This document shows, piece after piece, positions 35,201 through 41,587 of a DNA stretch of 64,000 bases; positions within the stretch are counted from its first letter, which is position 1; each line of letters begins with the position of its first letter. The position numbers and the translations under genes are program-made. The stretch is from Thermoanaerobaculum sp. (GTDB lineage: Bacteria > Acidobacteriota > Thermoanaerobaculia > Multivoradales > UBA5704). The notes below the pieces were generated by a model that was not told the DNA's origin, searched no databases, and was given only the letters and a program-made list of their open reading frames with translations. The stretch is from the NCBI GenBank assembly GCA_021154885.1, contig JAJKHS010000108.1, forward strand, positions 1 through 64,000, read 5' to 3'.

Positions 35201-36150
35201 CCGGCGCGATAGGTGGAGAACGGATCGGGGCGGACCGGCCACGTCAAGTCGGGCGCGGGCAATGGCAGGTCCGGAGAGTGATCGCCATAGTCGAAGACCG
35301 CCTCGAAATGCCAGTCGTGGTCACCGGGAAGCGGAGTCTCCGGTCCCGTGGCCGACCAGGTCGGGAAGTACGGTCGAGAATTGCCATAGCGGATCGCTTT
35401 GAGATACCGCTGGGCAACACGGTCGGGGTCCTGGCCGGGGTCGCCGCGGTTCGCCTCATGGGCCTGCGAGCGAATCACCCCTTTTCCATCCTCCGCGGCA
35501 TACTTGTAGACGGCGAGGTTGCCCTTGTCGTCGAACGTCCGGCAGATGAGGTAGGAGAAGATCTTGCGGGGATCGGTGGGGTCGACGATGCGGCTGTCCG
35601 CGTCGAAGCCGTAGAGCGTGGTCACGTTGTCACGGCTGATGCTGCGCCAGTGACTGACGCCGGTATCCTTGGCCACCCAGCGCTCGATGCGGGCGAACAG
35701 CCCCTCGATGCGTGGACGGTACCGATAGACCTTGTAGGCGATGCCGTAGACCGTACGCTCCTGCGGCGCAACGCGCTGGCCCGCACCGTCGAGGACGGGG
35801 ACCAGGTCCTCCGCGCCGGAGAGGATGAAGACGTCCGACTCCTCGGCATCGAGATAGCGCGGCAGTCCCTTGTCGGTCTTGCGGGTGATCGACGGCAGCC
35901 CGAGGCTCCAGCCGAAGCCGAAGGGCCCGTTGCCGGCACCGGAGTCGTACGACAGAGAGAGCTGTGGGCCGAAGCCGGCACGCCCTGGCGACAAGGGCAG
36001 GGGAACGCTCAGGCTGCCCGTGCCCGTCACCGGGTTGACGCCGAATTTCTCGCCGATGCCGCGGACGGCGCCGCCGCCCTTGGGTAGCGACAGGGTGGGA
36101 GCGGAGACTCCCTTGACTCCTTGGCCCGCCGGGTCGAACTTCGGATCCAT
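28495..36150 (-). CDS. Tc toxin TcB-TcC fusion with lytic-transglycosylase-like C-terminal cargo
   Basis: 2551 aa, first gene of the Tc operon; GGAGGAGAGG lies just upstream of ATG 36150. The N-terminus is a SpvB domain (FGPQLSLSYDSGAGNGPFGF). FG-GAP/VCBS-like repeats (LTGDGHADVLLTEDG near 548), TcdB mid domains (to about 850) and TcC-type RHS/YD repeats (YDALNRPIQVVTPY near 1800) follow. The RHS core ends with SCDPSGLVDGMNLYSYVRDN and PARHLDRTG. TcB and TcC form the closed cocoon that holds the cargo and cleaves it off by an aspartyl-protease activity at the end of the core. After the core come about 261 residues of cargo (about 2291-2551) with SLT-like motifs FIAKESSGNP and EVGLFQIS. Such TcB-TcC fusions occur outside the Enterobacterales. 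The cargo DNA is lower in GC than the rest. Confidence 0.93.
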   Translation of the reverse strand: MDPKFDPAGQGVKGVSAPTLSLPKGGGAVRGIGEKFGVNPVTGTGSLSVPLPLSPGRAGFGPQLSLSYDSGAGNGPFGFGWSLGLPSITRKTDKGLPRYLDAEESDVFILSGAEDLVPVLDGAGQRVAPQERTVYGIAYKVYRYRPRIEGLFARIERWVAKDTGVSHWRSISRDNVTTLYGFDADSRIVDPTDPRKIFSYLICRTFDDKGNLAVYKYAAEDGKGVIRSQAHEANRGDPGQDPDRVAQRYLKAIRYGNSRPYFPTWSATGPETPLPGDHDWHFEAVFDYGDHSPDLPLPAPDLTWPVRPDPFSTYRAGFEVRTYRRCERVLFFHHFLAEPGVGENCLVRSTNLLYSDEETPADPKNPIYTFLRSVTQTGYRRAGTGYRRQSLPPLEFEYSQPRVRPEVLTLDAESLANLPEGLDGSRFQWVDLDGEGLSGILTDFGHAGGGWGYKRNLSPLNQVTLPDGSRATRARFGPLEPVAALPSRSELGGGQQLLDLAGDGQLDVVTLGEPVPGFFERTADGGWEPFRAFASLPRLDWSEPNLKFVDLTGDGHADVLLTEDGLFTFYPSLGEAGFGAAGMVRPPWDEERGPKVVLADEAQTIFLADLSGDGLSDLVRIRNGEVCYWPNLGYGRFGAKVTMDGAPRFADEERFDARRIRLADVDGSGTTDLLYIGEDGVQVCFNRSGNSWAEPHRLAVFPTADSLSAVQATDLLGTGTACLVWSSPLPSQAAAPLRYVDLMGGEKPHLLVRSRNNLGAETRTRYAPSTRFYLADKTAGKPWITRLPFPVHVVERVETYDWIGRSRFATRYAYHHGYFDGYEREFRGFGMIEQWDTEEQRGDTSFPEAEATNWDAASWTPPLLTRTWFHTGAFVEAGTVSRQYAHEYWSEPALRGDDRAAEREAMLLPDTVLPSDDLTADEVREAYRALKGMALRTEVFAQDGTAHAEHPYAVTEQNFTVRREQAMAGNRHAVFFAHPREKLSFHYERQPADPRVTHEVTLKVDLYGNVERSVSIGYPRRSGYPDPEPELSTAFHAMLAYDQGRLHVAATENHFTADTLTDPSRFPDVHRTPLPAETITAELTGIQPAANRSGITNLFRFAELDDWPKIWDGANVIPYEEVPGSDVDGAGALPSVLTRRIVEHTRTVYRSDDLTALLPPGQLQPLALPGDSYRLALTPGLIQRVFDTRFPDATLTEGGYAQLPGGTDWWMPSGRVFYSPGDADTPAVENDEARNHFYQPRRFVDPFGGVTRVTQDLYDLLVAGTTDPAGNVTAVVNDYRVLQPSRITEPNGNHSAAAFDALGLVAGNAVLDKTETLGDSLTGFEPDLDATLILAHLAGPLSKPDEILGNASARLLYDLFAYHRTRDTAQPDPPVVYTLTRETHVSDLAPGEATRYQHAFVYSDGHGREIQRKAQAEQGPVESGGPDVSPRWVGSGWTLFNNKGKPVRKYEPFFSATHRFEFARQAGVSSVLFYDPAERVVATLHPNDTWEKVVFDTWRQETWDVNDTVQFPDPQHPTVLVSDPRLDEHVQGFFRRFLGEAPSAFTSWYDRRIGGTLGATPEERAAEKDAATKAADHAGTPSKIHFDALGRTCLAVAHNGGTERHATRTAFDAEGKPLAVFDAQGRRVVEHCLREPLGAGGFRYVAGYDYAGNAIYHNGMDNGARRSLANVAGHPIRTWDARDHAFRILYDKMQRPTHRYVSTGGAAEILLERSVYGEGLAARNLCGRLFRRYDGAGVASDERYDFKGNLLESVRQFAVEYRRSIDWSVLAALTDATALDTAAAPLLIAADRYTVTTVYDALNRPIQVVTPYRSGMQPSVLRPSYNEANLLERVDVWLRRASAPTALLDPKTADHHAVTDIGYNARGQRILFALGNGTVTTYDYDPQTFRLTHLTTSRPTSFPANQRVVQDLAYTYDPTGNVTRIRDTADIQNVIFFQNQRVEPSTDYTYDPLYRLTRASGREHLGKSGTGLNPPQQVTHDDSFRAGIHHPGDGQAVGTYKETYTYDSVGNLLKMLHEVSSGSWSRRYAYTEKSQITAAETCNRLSATSLPGDPDDGPYTGKYEHDAHGNMTRMPHLSKLVWDEQDRLRSTARQVTAGTPDTTFYVYDAGGQRQRKVTDSSTGTRRTERLYLGAIEIHRDFAADGTTITLEREALHVSAGPDRVALIETRTAGTDPAPVQLVRYQYTNHLGSATLELDDKADIISYEEYFPYGSTAYQAVRNTTETPKRYRYTGKERDEESDLYYHGARYYACWLGRWVSCDPSGLVDGMNLYSYVRDNPARHLDRTGRQSEEGHDKKQASQPKESSREAKAPDQRKELHKTKAQALLDKDRAERRSILERDFKIAVGGENDPTNLAKWTRLAELITKEPERGNIPVPFLLGFIAKESSGNPETHHLHEKRDEVGLFQISKEERGYIHMNASATKKDLSDHDKLLSPQFLGLGVKAGIKLMNFYEQRFTDKYPTLGAAPALHDLARLAHQQGVGTVNLVLRKLTKEGVDLSKLTLPQLVGWSETHQVQYFSPARVERVVLMHSIGEHLFKLVEQQAKSATP

Positions 36151-37467
36151 CCTCTCCTCCGAGGGCTGAGAAGACGCGAGGGCCTTCTACCCGACGCGAG
36201 CTCATCTCGGACGTCGGCCCTCGGCCCGACGGGGAGAGTCAAGGTTCTGAGGAGTCCCGAACCTGTTAGCCCTTTGGTCAGCCCCGTGACGCGATATTCT
36301 GGACTTTAGCACAGTCGGCACGGCAGGGACCTCGACGGGGCGATCCCCTCGTGGTCCGAACTGCTCTCGATCCGCCAGACCTATGTTCACGTCGGCCGGG
36401 TCAACACTGCCCGTCGAATCCAGCTCTGCGGCGATGCCGGGGTCGACTCTTCGATAATGGCGAGCGTCACAAGATCGTTAGCTCGAGCCTCGACTATCAC
36501 CCAGTACCGTGGTGGTTACCACTGGTTTTCATCTCGCAGTGTGACTGGAGTGTGACTTGGGCAGGCACCACCCACCGGCCAAGACAGGGTGCAGGAGAGC
36601 CCTACCCACGCCGTCAGCGGGCCCCTTGGAAGTGGCCGGCCCCGAATAGGTCTTGCCCGGTCTCGTCGACGGAGTTCCCGGGACGGGCGACCTTCTGTCG
36701 AAGGGAGTCGCTCTGGTCGAGGCCAGCCTGGAGTTGCTGCCAGCACCCAGGGAACTCCAGGGCAGGTGCCCCATTCCTGTATGGGCGTAAGGGAGTCTCC
36801 GCTGTCACAGCGCACCCTTCTGGGGCCGCCTCCGGGTCCTCATCTACACCGGCGTGCGCCATCGGCCGCCATAGCTCCATTTACTCGGTGGTCATCATAG
36901 CGCCGGAGCACCGCGCCCACCTTATGGGCCGTCAAGGCGCCCATGACCGACACCGTCGACCTCGATCTCCACGCACGGGGTGCGAAAGCCTCATAGACTC
37001 TGCCCTTGAATGCGACCCTACCTCCGCTTCTGGGCGAAAGCCAAGGATCATTCCAGCCTCCTCTACCAACCGGTCGTATTTCATGGACCGGACGTGGCGG
37101 GCCGCGGGTGGGAGGCGCGCGGCGCCTGCCGCCGCTTCAGCTCCACCAGTCCGCGGGCCAGGACGCTGAGTTCCCAGGCCGGCGGCGAGTTCGTGGGTAT
37201 AGACCTCCAGCCGCGGCGACGCCGACGAGAGAGCGCGGCGGAAGGCCTCGCCCCCTTACCACCTGGATCCGCCAGTCAGGAGCGGGCACTCTTTAGGTTG
37301 GGCCCGCCCCGGTCGGGGACGAACCACCGCATCTACGACAGGGGATCTCCCAGGGATGGTACATTAGTTCTAGCCGGTGAAGCTCGCTCGCCGCTCGGCT
37401 CTTTGACGGCGTCGACGCACACCGTTTTTGAGGAGGGAGTGAACCCGCCGCAAGAAGGAGAGTGCTC
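36151..37467. other. Long intergenic region without a recognisable gene
   Basis: About 1.3 kb between the divergently oriented Tc operon and the ectB-like gene. I see no protein family in any frame; the open frames here look like by-products of high GC. It must carry the promoters of both flanking units, but I cannot point to convincing -35/-10 boxes. One 30-base stretch (36531-36559) is an imperfect repeat of the sequence in front of the truncated integrase at 39103-39134. Confidence 0.6.
36531..36559. repeat. Imperfect direct repeat, copy A
   Basis: On the plus strand, GTGTGACTGGAGTGTGACTT here matches CTGTGACTAGAGTGCAACTT in copy B at 39103-39134, with about 24 of 30 positions alike over the full stretch. 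Copy B lies directly upstream of the truncated integrase start, so copy A may be a leftover of a second integration module. Confidence 0.5.
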
Positions 37468-38751
37468 ATGGAGGTCTTTGAACAACTGGAGTCTGGGGTC
37501 CGAGTCTACAGCCGCGCCTTTCCGGCCGTTTTCACGACAGCCAGCGGGCATCATCTGACGGACGAGCAGGGGAAGCGCTACATCGACTTCTTGAGCGGCG
37601 CTGGTGCCCTCAACTACGGGCACAACAACCCCTATCTCAAGGACCGCCTTCTCGCCTACATCGCCGCCGATGGGGTAATTCACAGCCTGGACATGGCCAC
37701 CTCCGCCAAGCGCGAGTTCCTGGAGCGCTTCCAGAAGGTGATCCTCGCGCCTCGTGGCCTGGACTACCGGGTCCAGTTCGTCGGTCCCACCGGCACAAAC
37801 GCGGTCGAGGCCGCCCTCAAGCTGGCGCGCAAAGTCACCGGCCGCCAGACCGTCGCCTTCTTCACCCAGGCTTATCACGGCGTGACCCTCGGCTCGCTGG
37901 CGGTTACCGGCAACGCCGCGAAGCGCCGTGGGGCTGGGGTGCCGCTCCTCTACTCCGTTGCGGTCCCCTTCGACGGCTATCTCGGGCCCGACGCCGACAC
38001 GTTGCCTCTCCTCGAGAGGTTGCTCGAGGATGATCATAGCGGGCTCGGTCTCCCGGCCGCGGTGATCCTGGAGACAATCCAGGCGGAGGGGGGTGTCAAC
38101 GTCGCATCCTGGGATTGGCTGCGGCGTCTGGAGCGGATAGTGAGGAGGTACGAGATCCCGCTCATCGTGGATGAGGTCCAGGTCGGTTGCGGCCGAACGG
38201 GGCCCTTCTTCAGCTTCGAGCCGGCCGGAATCCGTCCTGACCTGATCTGCCTGTCGAAGTCGATCAGCGGCTTCGGCCTGCCGATGGCGATCGTCCTCAT
38301 CCGTCCCGATCTCGACATCTGGGAGCCCGGTGAGCACAACGGGACATTCCGAGGCTTGAACCTGTCCTTTGTCACGGGAGCGGCGGCGCTCTGCTACTGG
38401 GAGGACGACACGCTCCAGCGCGAGACCGAGCGCAAGGGCAAGCTGGTGGCCGACCGCCTCGGCACCCTCGCGGCGCGGCATCTGCCGGCGGGACAGGTCG
38501 TCCGTGGGCGAGGGCTCATCCAGGGTCTGGCCCTCGCCCCGAAGAGGCTTGCTAAGCGCGTGGCCCAACTCGCCTTCGAGCGCGGCCTCATCATCGAGAC
38601 TGTCGGTCCCCGTGACAGTGTCCTCAAGGTGCTCCCGCCTCTCACGATTGACGACGAGGGGCTCGCGGCTGGGCTCGGGATCTTGGAAGACAGCCTCCAA
38701 GAGGCACTGTCGGAAACCCCGGACGCCGAGCTCTCCTTGCTGGCAAGCTGA
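37468..38751 (+). CDS. ectB: Diaminobutyrate--2-oxoglutarate aminotransferase (EctB-like, class III PLP enzyme)
   Basis: 427 aa from ATG 37468; AAGGAG ends 7 nt upstream (an in-frame GTG at 37462 is less well spaced). The class III aminotransferase motif IVDEVQVGCGRTGPFF and the PLP lysine in ICLSKSISGFGLP are present. The whole sequence (FLSGAGALNYGHNNP, VGPTGTNAVEAALKLARKVT) fits EctB/DAT, which convert aspartate-semialdehyde and glutamate to L-2,4-diaminobutyrate. EctA and EctC are not nearby, so ectoine synthesis is not supported by this window. It may supply diaminobutyrate for another purpose, possibly the nearby lipopeptide. It is the only plus-strand gene in the left 40 kb. Confidence 0.88.
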   Translation: MEVFEQLESGVRVYSRAFPAVFTTASGHHLTDEQGKRYIDFLSGAGALNYGHNNPYLKDRLLAYIAADGVIHSLDMATSAKREFLERFQKVILAPRGLDYRVQFVGPTGTNAVEAALKLARKVTGRQTVAFFTQAYHGVTLGSLAVTGNAAKRRGAGVPLLYSVAVPFDGYLGPDADTLPLLERLLEDDHSGLGLPAAVILETIQAEGGVNVASWDWLRRLERIVRRYEIPLIVDEVQVGCGRTGPFFSFEPAGIRPDLICLSKSISGFGLPMAIVLIRPDLDIWEPGEHNGTFRGLNLSFVTGAAALCYWEDDTLQRETERKGKLVADRLGTLAARHLPAGQVVRGRGLIQGLALAPKRLAKRVAQLAFERGLIIETVGPRDSVLKVLPPLTIDDEGLAAGLGILEDSLQEALSETPDAELSLLAS

Positions 38752-38810
38752 CGTGCGAAATGGCAGCCATCACTTGCCCTTCCGAACTCAGCAATGCCTG
38801 CACTGCATCC

Positions 38811-38839
38811 TTGACACATCAATAAACATCCGCTATTAT
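38811..38839 (+). promoter_or_regulatory. Near-consensus sigma-70 promoter
   Basis: TTGACA at 38811-38816 and TATTAT at 38834-38839 are separated by 17 bases, almost the ideal housekeeping promoter. It points right, into the antisense strand of the truncated integrase and towards tRNA-Arg. No convincing protein gene follows it; only a 14-codon ATG frame at 38869 is close. It may drive a small RNA or belong to a lost element gene. Confidence 0.5.
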
Positions 38840-38888
38840 CCTGGCTACCCTGGAAACTACGCAATAACATGAAGAACGGATGCACTGG

Positions 38889-39074
38889 TCAGGGGGAATG
38901 CACAGCCCGCTGATTGCGGCCTGCCCGGATGTCGGCCTCAACTTGCTGAGCCCAGCGGCTAGCATCGGTTTTCCGCTCGAAGGTACGGGACTGAGGTGGA
39001 TGCCCCTTGAGGCCCGCCTGCGCCAGATACCGAACCTCCCCCTTGCCTGCCGTCCTCTTGGTGACCGTGGCCAT
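38889..39074 (-). pseudogene. Truncated site-specific integrase (arm-binding N-terminus only)
   Basis: From ATG 39074 the product reads MATVTKRTAGKGEVRYLAQ, then LKGHPPQSRTFERKTDASRW and AQQVEADIRAGR, the typical N-terminal arm-type DNA-binding domain of phage/ICE integrases. The frame ends after about 61 residues; the core-binding and catalytic domains are missing. It begins about 120 bases from the 3' end of tRNA-Arg, the classic arrangement of a tRNA-integrated element, so it marks the border of an island whose integrase has decayed. An in-frame start at 39089 adds five residues. Confidence 0.75.
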
Positions 39075-39102
39075 GGTTTTCCTCCCCAATCTGGAGGAAA
39101 AG

Positions 39103-39134
39103 TATCCCGCAACTGTGACTAGAGTGCAACTTGC
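39103..39134. repeat. Imperfect direct repeat, copy B, in front of the integrase remnant
   Basis: This sequence (core CTGTGACTAGAGTGCAACTT on the plus strand) lies between the integrase start and the tRNA and is repeated imperfectly at 36531-36559. It also has partial internal symmetry (CGCAAC...GTTGCG type ends). Its position suits a recombinase arm site or attachment-associated sequence. Confidence 0.45.
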
Positions 39135-39194
39135 GGGGGTCTCTTGACCCCTCTTCGGGCTCTCATAGTTCGTCGCAAGTGCTTGATTCCAAGG

Positions 39195-39271
39195 TGGTGC
39201 GGCTGGGAGGACTCGAACCCCCGACCAAGAGTTTAGGAAACTCCTGCTCTTTCCACCTGAGCTACAGCCGC
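39195..39271 (-). tRNA. tRNA-Arg (anticodon CCT), CCA encoded
   Basis: The minus strand folds into a full cloverleaf: acceptor GCGGCTG/CAGCCGC, D-arm GCTC/GAGC, anticodon stem GGAGT/ACTCT with loop TTCCTAA (anticodon CCT, reading AGG), T-arm with TTCGAGT loop, discriminator A and an encoded CCA. Its 3' end faces the truncated integrase, and tRNA 3' ends are common attachment sites. Confidence 0.95.
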
Positions 39272-39321
39272 AGGCGGGGGGGATTATAACCCAGGGCCGT
39301 GCCTCGTCCCCCCCGGCGCGC

Positions 39322-39837
39322 TCAATACCGGATCAGCGACTCCACCTCGTAGCCCTGGAGCTTCTGACGGCCGGGGAGGAACGTCAGCTCGATGAGGAAG
39401 CCGAAGCCGGCCACCTTGCCGCCCAGCGACTCGACCATCTTCGCCGCGGCGAGGGCCGTACCGCCGGTCGCTATCAGGTCGTCCACGATGAGCACCTGGT
39501 CGCCGGGCTGGATGGCGTCGTTGTGCATCTCGATCGAGTCGGTGCCATACTCCAGGTCGTAGCTCTGCCTGGTAGCGTGGTACGGCAGCTTGCCCGGCTT
39601 GCGCACCGGCACGAAGCCGGCGTTCAGGTTGTAGGCCACCGTGGGCGCGAAGATGAAGCCGCGCGACTCGATGCCCACCACCTTGTCGACCTGCTTCTGG
39701 GCGAAGAACCAGACGAAGCGGTCGACCGTCATGCGCAGCGCCAGCGGATTCTGGAGCAGGGTCGTGATGTCGTAGAACAGGATGCCCGGCTTGGGGAAAT
39801 CGGGCACCTCGCGGATGTAAGCCTTCAAATCCTCCAT
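39322..39837 (-). CDS. apt: Adenine phosphoribosyltransferase
   Basis: 171 aa, full length for the family. It converts adenine and PRPP to AMP in the cytoplasm (purine salvage). The PRPP-binding motif VLIVDDLIATGGTA is intact, as are the N-terminal VPDFPKPGILFYDITTLL and the GIESRGFIFAP loop. Next upstream on the same strand is the acylphosphatase gene (17 nt gap). MtnP in the same group releases adenine from methylthioadenosine, so Apt can recycle that product. Confidence 0.97.
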   Translation of the reverse strand: MEDLKAYIREVPDFPKPGILFYDITTLLQNPLALRMTVDRFVWFFAQKQVDKVVGIESRGFIFAPTVAYNLNAGFVPVRKPGKLPYHATRQSYDLEYGTDSIEMHNDAIQPGDQVLIVDDLIATGGTALAAAKMVESLGGKVAGFGFLIELTFLPGRQKLQGYEVESLIRY

Positions 39838-39854
39838 GGGTCCTCCAAAAGAGA

Positions 39855-40133
39855 CTAGCGGTCGATCGTAAAGCCGTCCCAGTCGGGCACGGCGGACATT
39901 TCTTCTTCTTCGAGCCGGGTGACCCGGGCACCCGGCGGACCCTCCCGCAGCCGCGCCCGGAAGGCGTTCAAGGCTTCGGGGTCCCCCACCGCCGCCACCT
40001 CCACCCGGCCGTCCGGCAGGTTGCGTACCCGGCCGGCGAGGCCCAGATCCTGGGCCGCCCGGCGGGCGTACCAGCGGAAACCCACGCCCTGGACGCGGCC
40101 GCTCACGCAGAAGCGGAAGGCCCGGGCGCTCAT
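39855..40133 (-). CDS. acyP: Acylphosphatase
   Basis: 92 aa from ATG 40133, which overlaps the pcm stop (ATGA arrangement); the frame is open upstream but the family starts here. It hydrolyses acyl phosphates. The signature GRVQGVGFRWYARRAAQDLG contains the catalytic arginine, and VRNLPDGRVEV contains the catalytic asparagine. Translational coupling with pcm indicates an operon pcm-acyP-apt. Confidence 0.93.
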   Translation of the reverse strand: MSARAFRFCVSGRVQGVGFRWYARRAAQDLGLAGRVRNLPDGRVEVAAVGDPEALNAFRARLREGPPGARVTRLEEEEMSAVPDWDGFTIDR

Positions 40134-40792
40134 CTCTGCTCCGGCTTCCAGCCGTGGCGGCCGAGCAGCGGCACGAAGGCCACCTCCTCGCCCTCGCGAC
40201 GCCGGATCTCGCCGCGCGGCGACTTGCGGTAGAGCACCAGGCGCTGCAGGTTGCGCGGCCCTTCCGGGACCAGCAGGGCGCCCCCCGGCGCGAGTTGCCC
40301 CAGCAGCGGCTCCGGCACCTTGGGCGCGCCGGCCGTGACCAGGATGCGATCGTACGGCGCCCACTCGCTCCAACCCACGGTACCGTCGAACACCTGGATC
40401 TTGACGTTCTCCAGGCCGAGCTGGCGCATGCGGGGGATCGCCGCCTGGGCCAGCTCGGCGATGAGCTCCAGGCTGTAGACCCGCCGCGCCAGGGCGGCCA
40501 GGATGGCCGTCTGGTATCCCGAGCCCGTGCCGATCTCCAGCACCGAGTGCTCAGGGCCCACCTCCAGCAGCTCCGTCATGCGGGCCACGACATAGGGCTG
40601 GGAGATGGTCTGCCTGCTGTTGGTGCCGATGGGCAGGGCGTGGTCGCCGTAGGCCTGGCTGCGCAGGTGATCCTTGACGAACAGGTGACGGGGGATCTTG
40701 CGCATGGCGTTGAGCACGCGCTCGTCCTTGACGCCGCGGGCGGCGATCAGGTCGCGGACCATCCGCTCGCGCTGGACGGCGTAGTCGCTCAT
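40130..40792 (-). CDS. pcm: Protein-L-isoaspartate O-methyltransferase
   Basis: 220 aa. It repairs isoaspartyl residues in aged proteins using S-adenosylmethionine. It carries the PCMT motifs TISQPYVVARMTELL and VLEIGTGSGYQTAILA (SAM-binding glycine loop) and DRILVTAGAPKVPEPLL. It lies 3 nt downstream of surE, a pairing seen in many bacteria, and overlaps the acylphosphatase start. Confidence 0.96.
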   Translation of the reverse strand: MSDYAVQRERMVRDLIAARGVKDERVLNAMRKIPRHLFVKDHLRSQAYGDHALPIGTNSRQTISQPYVVARMTELLEVGPEHSVLEIGTGSGYQTAILAALARRVYSLELIAELAQAAIPRMRQLGLENVKIQVFDGTVGWSEWAPYDRILVTAGAPKVPEPLLGQLAPGGALLVPEGPRNLQRLVLYRKSPRGEIRRREGEEVAFVPLLGRHGWKPEQR

Positions 40793-40795
40793 TCC

Positions 40796-41587
40796 TCAGG
40801 CCGGGGGGGAGGTCGGGGCCGGCGGCGATGCCGGAAAAGTCAGGGACGAGAGCTTCTCCCGCAGCGGGCTCAAGCTCTCGAGCCCCGGATAGTAGGTGAG
40901 GTCGAGGTGCAGCGGCGTCACCGAGACCCGCCCTTGAGACACGGCCTCGAAGTCGGTGCCGGCCGCCCGCTGCCACTGGGGCGTGCCGGCGATCCAGTAG
41001 TATTTCCGGCCTCGCGGATCGAGCTTCTCGATCACCGACTGCTTGTAGACCCGCCGGCCGAGCTTGGTGAAGCTCACTCCCTGGATCGGACCGGCCGGCA
41101 CGTTGACGTTGAGCAGCAGGTCGCGCGGCAGCTCCTCGCCGAGGAGAACCTCCACCAGCCGGCGGGCGAAGTCCGCGGCGGCATGGAAGGAGAAACCCTC
41201 CCCCACCTCCTGGCTGAAGGCGACGGACGGGATGCCCAGCAGGGTGCCCTCGAAGGTGGCGGAGACCGTGCCCGAGTAGGTCACGTCGTCGCCCAGGTTG
41301 AGGCCGAAGTTGATGCCGGAGCAGACCAGATCCGGCGGCTTGTCCTTGAGCAGCGCGAGGACCCCCAGGTTGACGCAGTCGGTGGGCGTGCCGTCGACTG
41401 CGTACCAGCGCTCCTCCACCTTCTGCATGCGCAGCGGCCGCGACAGGGTAAGGGCGTGGCCGGTGGCGCTCTGCTCGCGGTCCGGCGCCACCACCACCAC
41501 CTCCGCCAGGGTGGACAGCGACGCGGCCAGAAGCTTGATCCCTTCGGAGAAGATGCCGTCGTCGTTGGTGATCAGGATGCGTGTCAT
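40796..41587 (-). CDS. surE: 5'/3'-nucleotidase SurE
   Basis: 263 aa. It dephosphorylates nucleoside monophosphates. The N-terminal metal site ILITNDDGIFSEGI and the VVAPDREQSATGHALTL, VDGTPTDCVNLG and VCSGINFGLNLG motifs are all present. The start ATG overlaps the stop of mtnP by 4 nt, so the two are translationally coupled. The C-terminus is Pro/Ala-rich and carries no known function. Confidence 0.96.
   Translation of the reverse strand: MTRILITNDDGIFSEGIKLLAASLSTLAEVVVVAPDREQSATGHALTLSRPLRMQKVEERWYAVDGTPTDCVNLGVLALLKDKPPDLVCSGINFGLNLGDDVTYSGTVSATFEGTLLGIPSVAFSQEVGEGFSFHAAADFARRLVEVLLGEELPRDLLLNVNVPAGPIQGVSFTKLGRRVYKQSVIEKLDPRGRKYYWIAGTPQWQRAAGTDFEAVSQGRVSVTPLHLDLTYYPGLESLSPLREKLSSLTFPASPPAPTSPPA

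Noticed and set aside
36351..37169. Open frames on both strands in the 1.3-kb gap
   Set aside because: None shows a family motif, a convincing ribosome binding site or composition typical of the real genes here.
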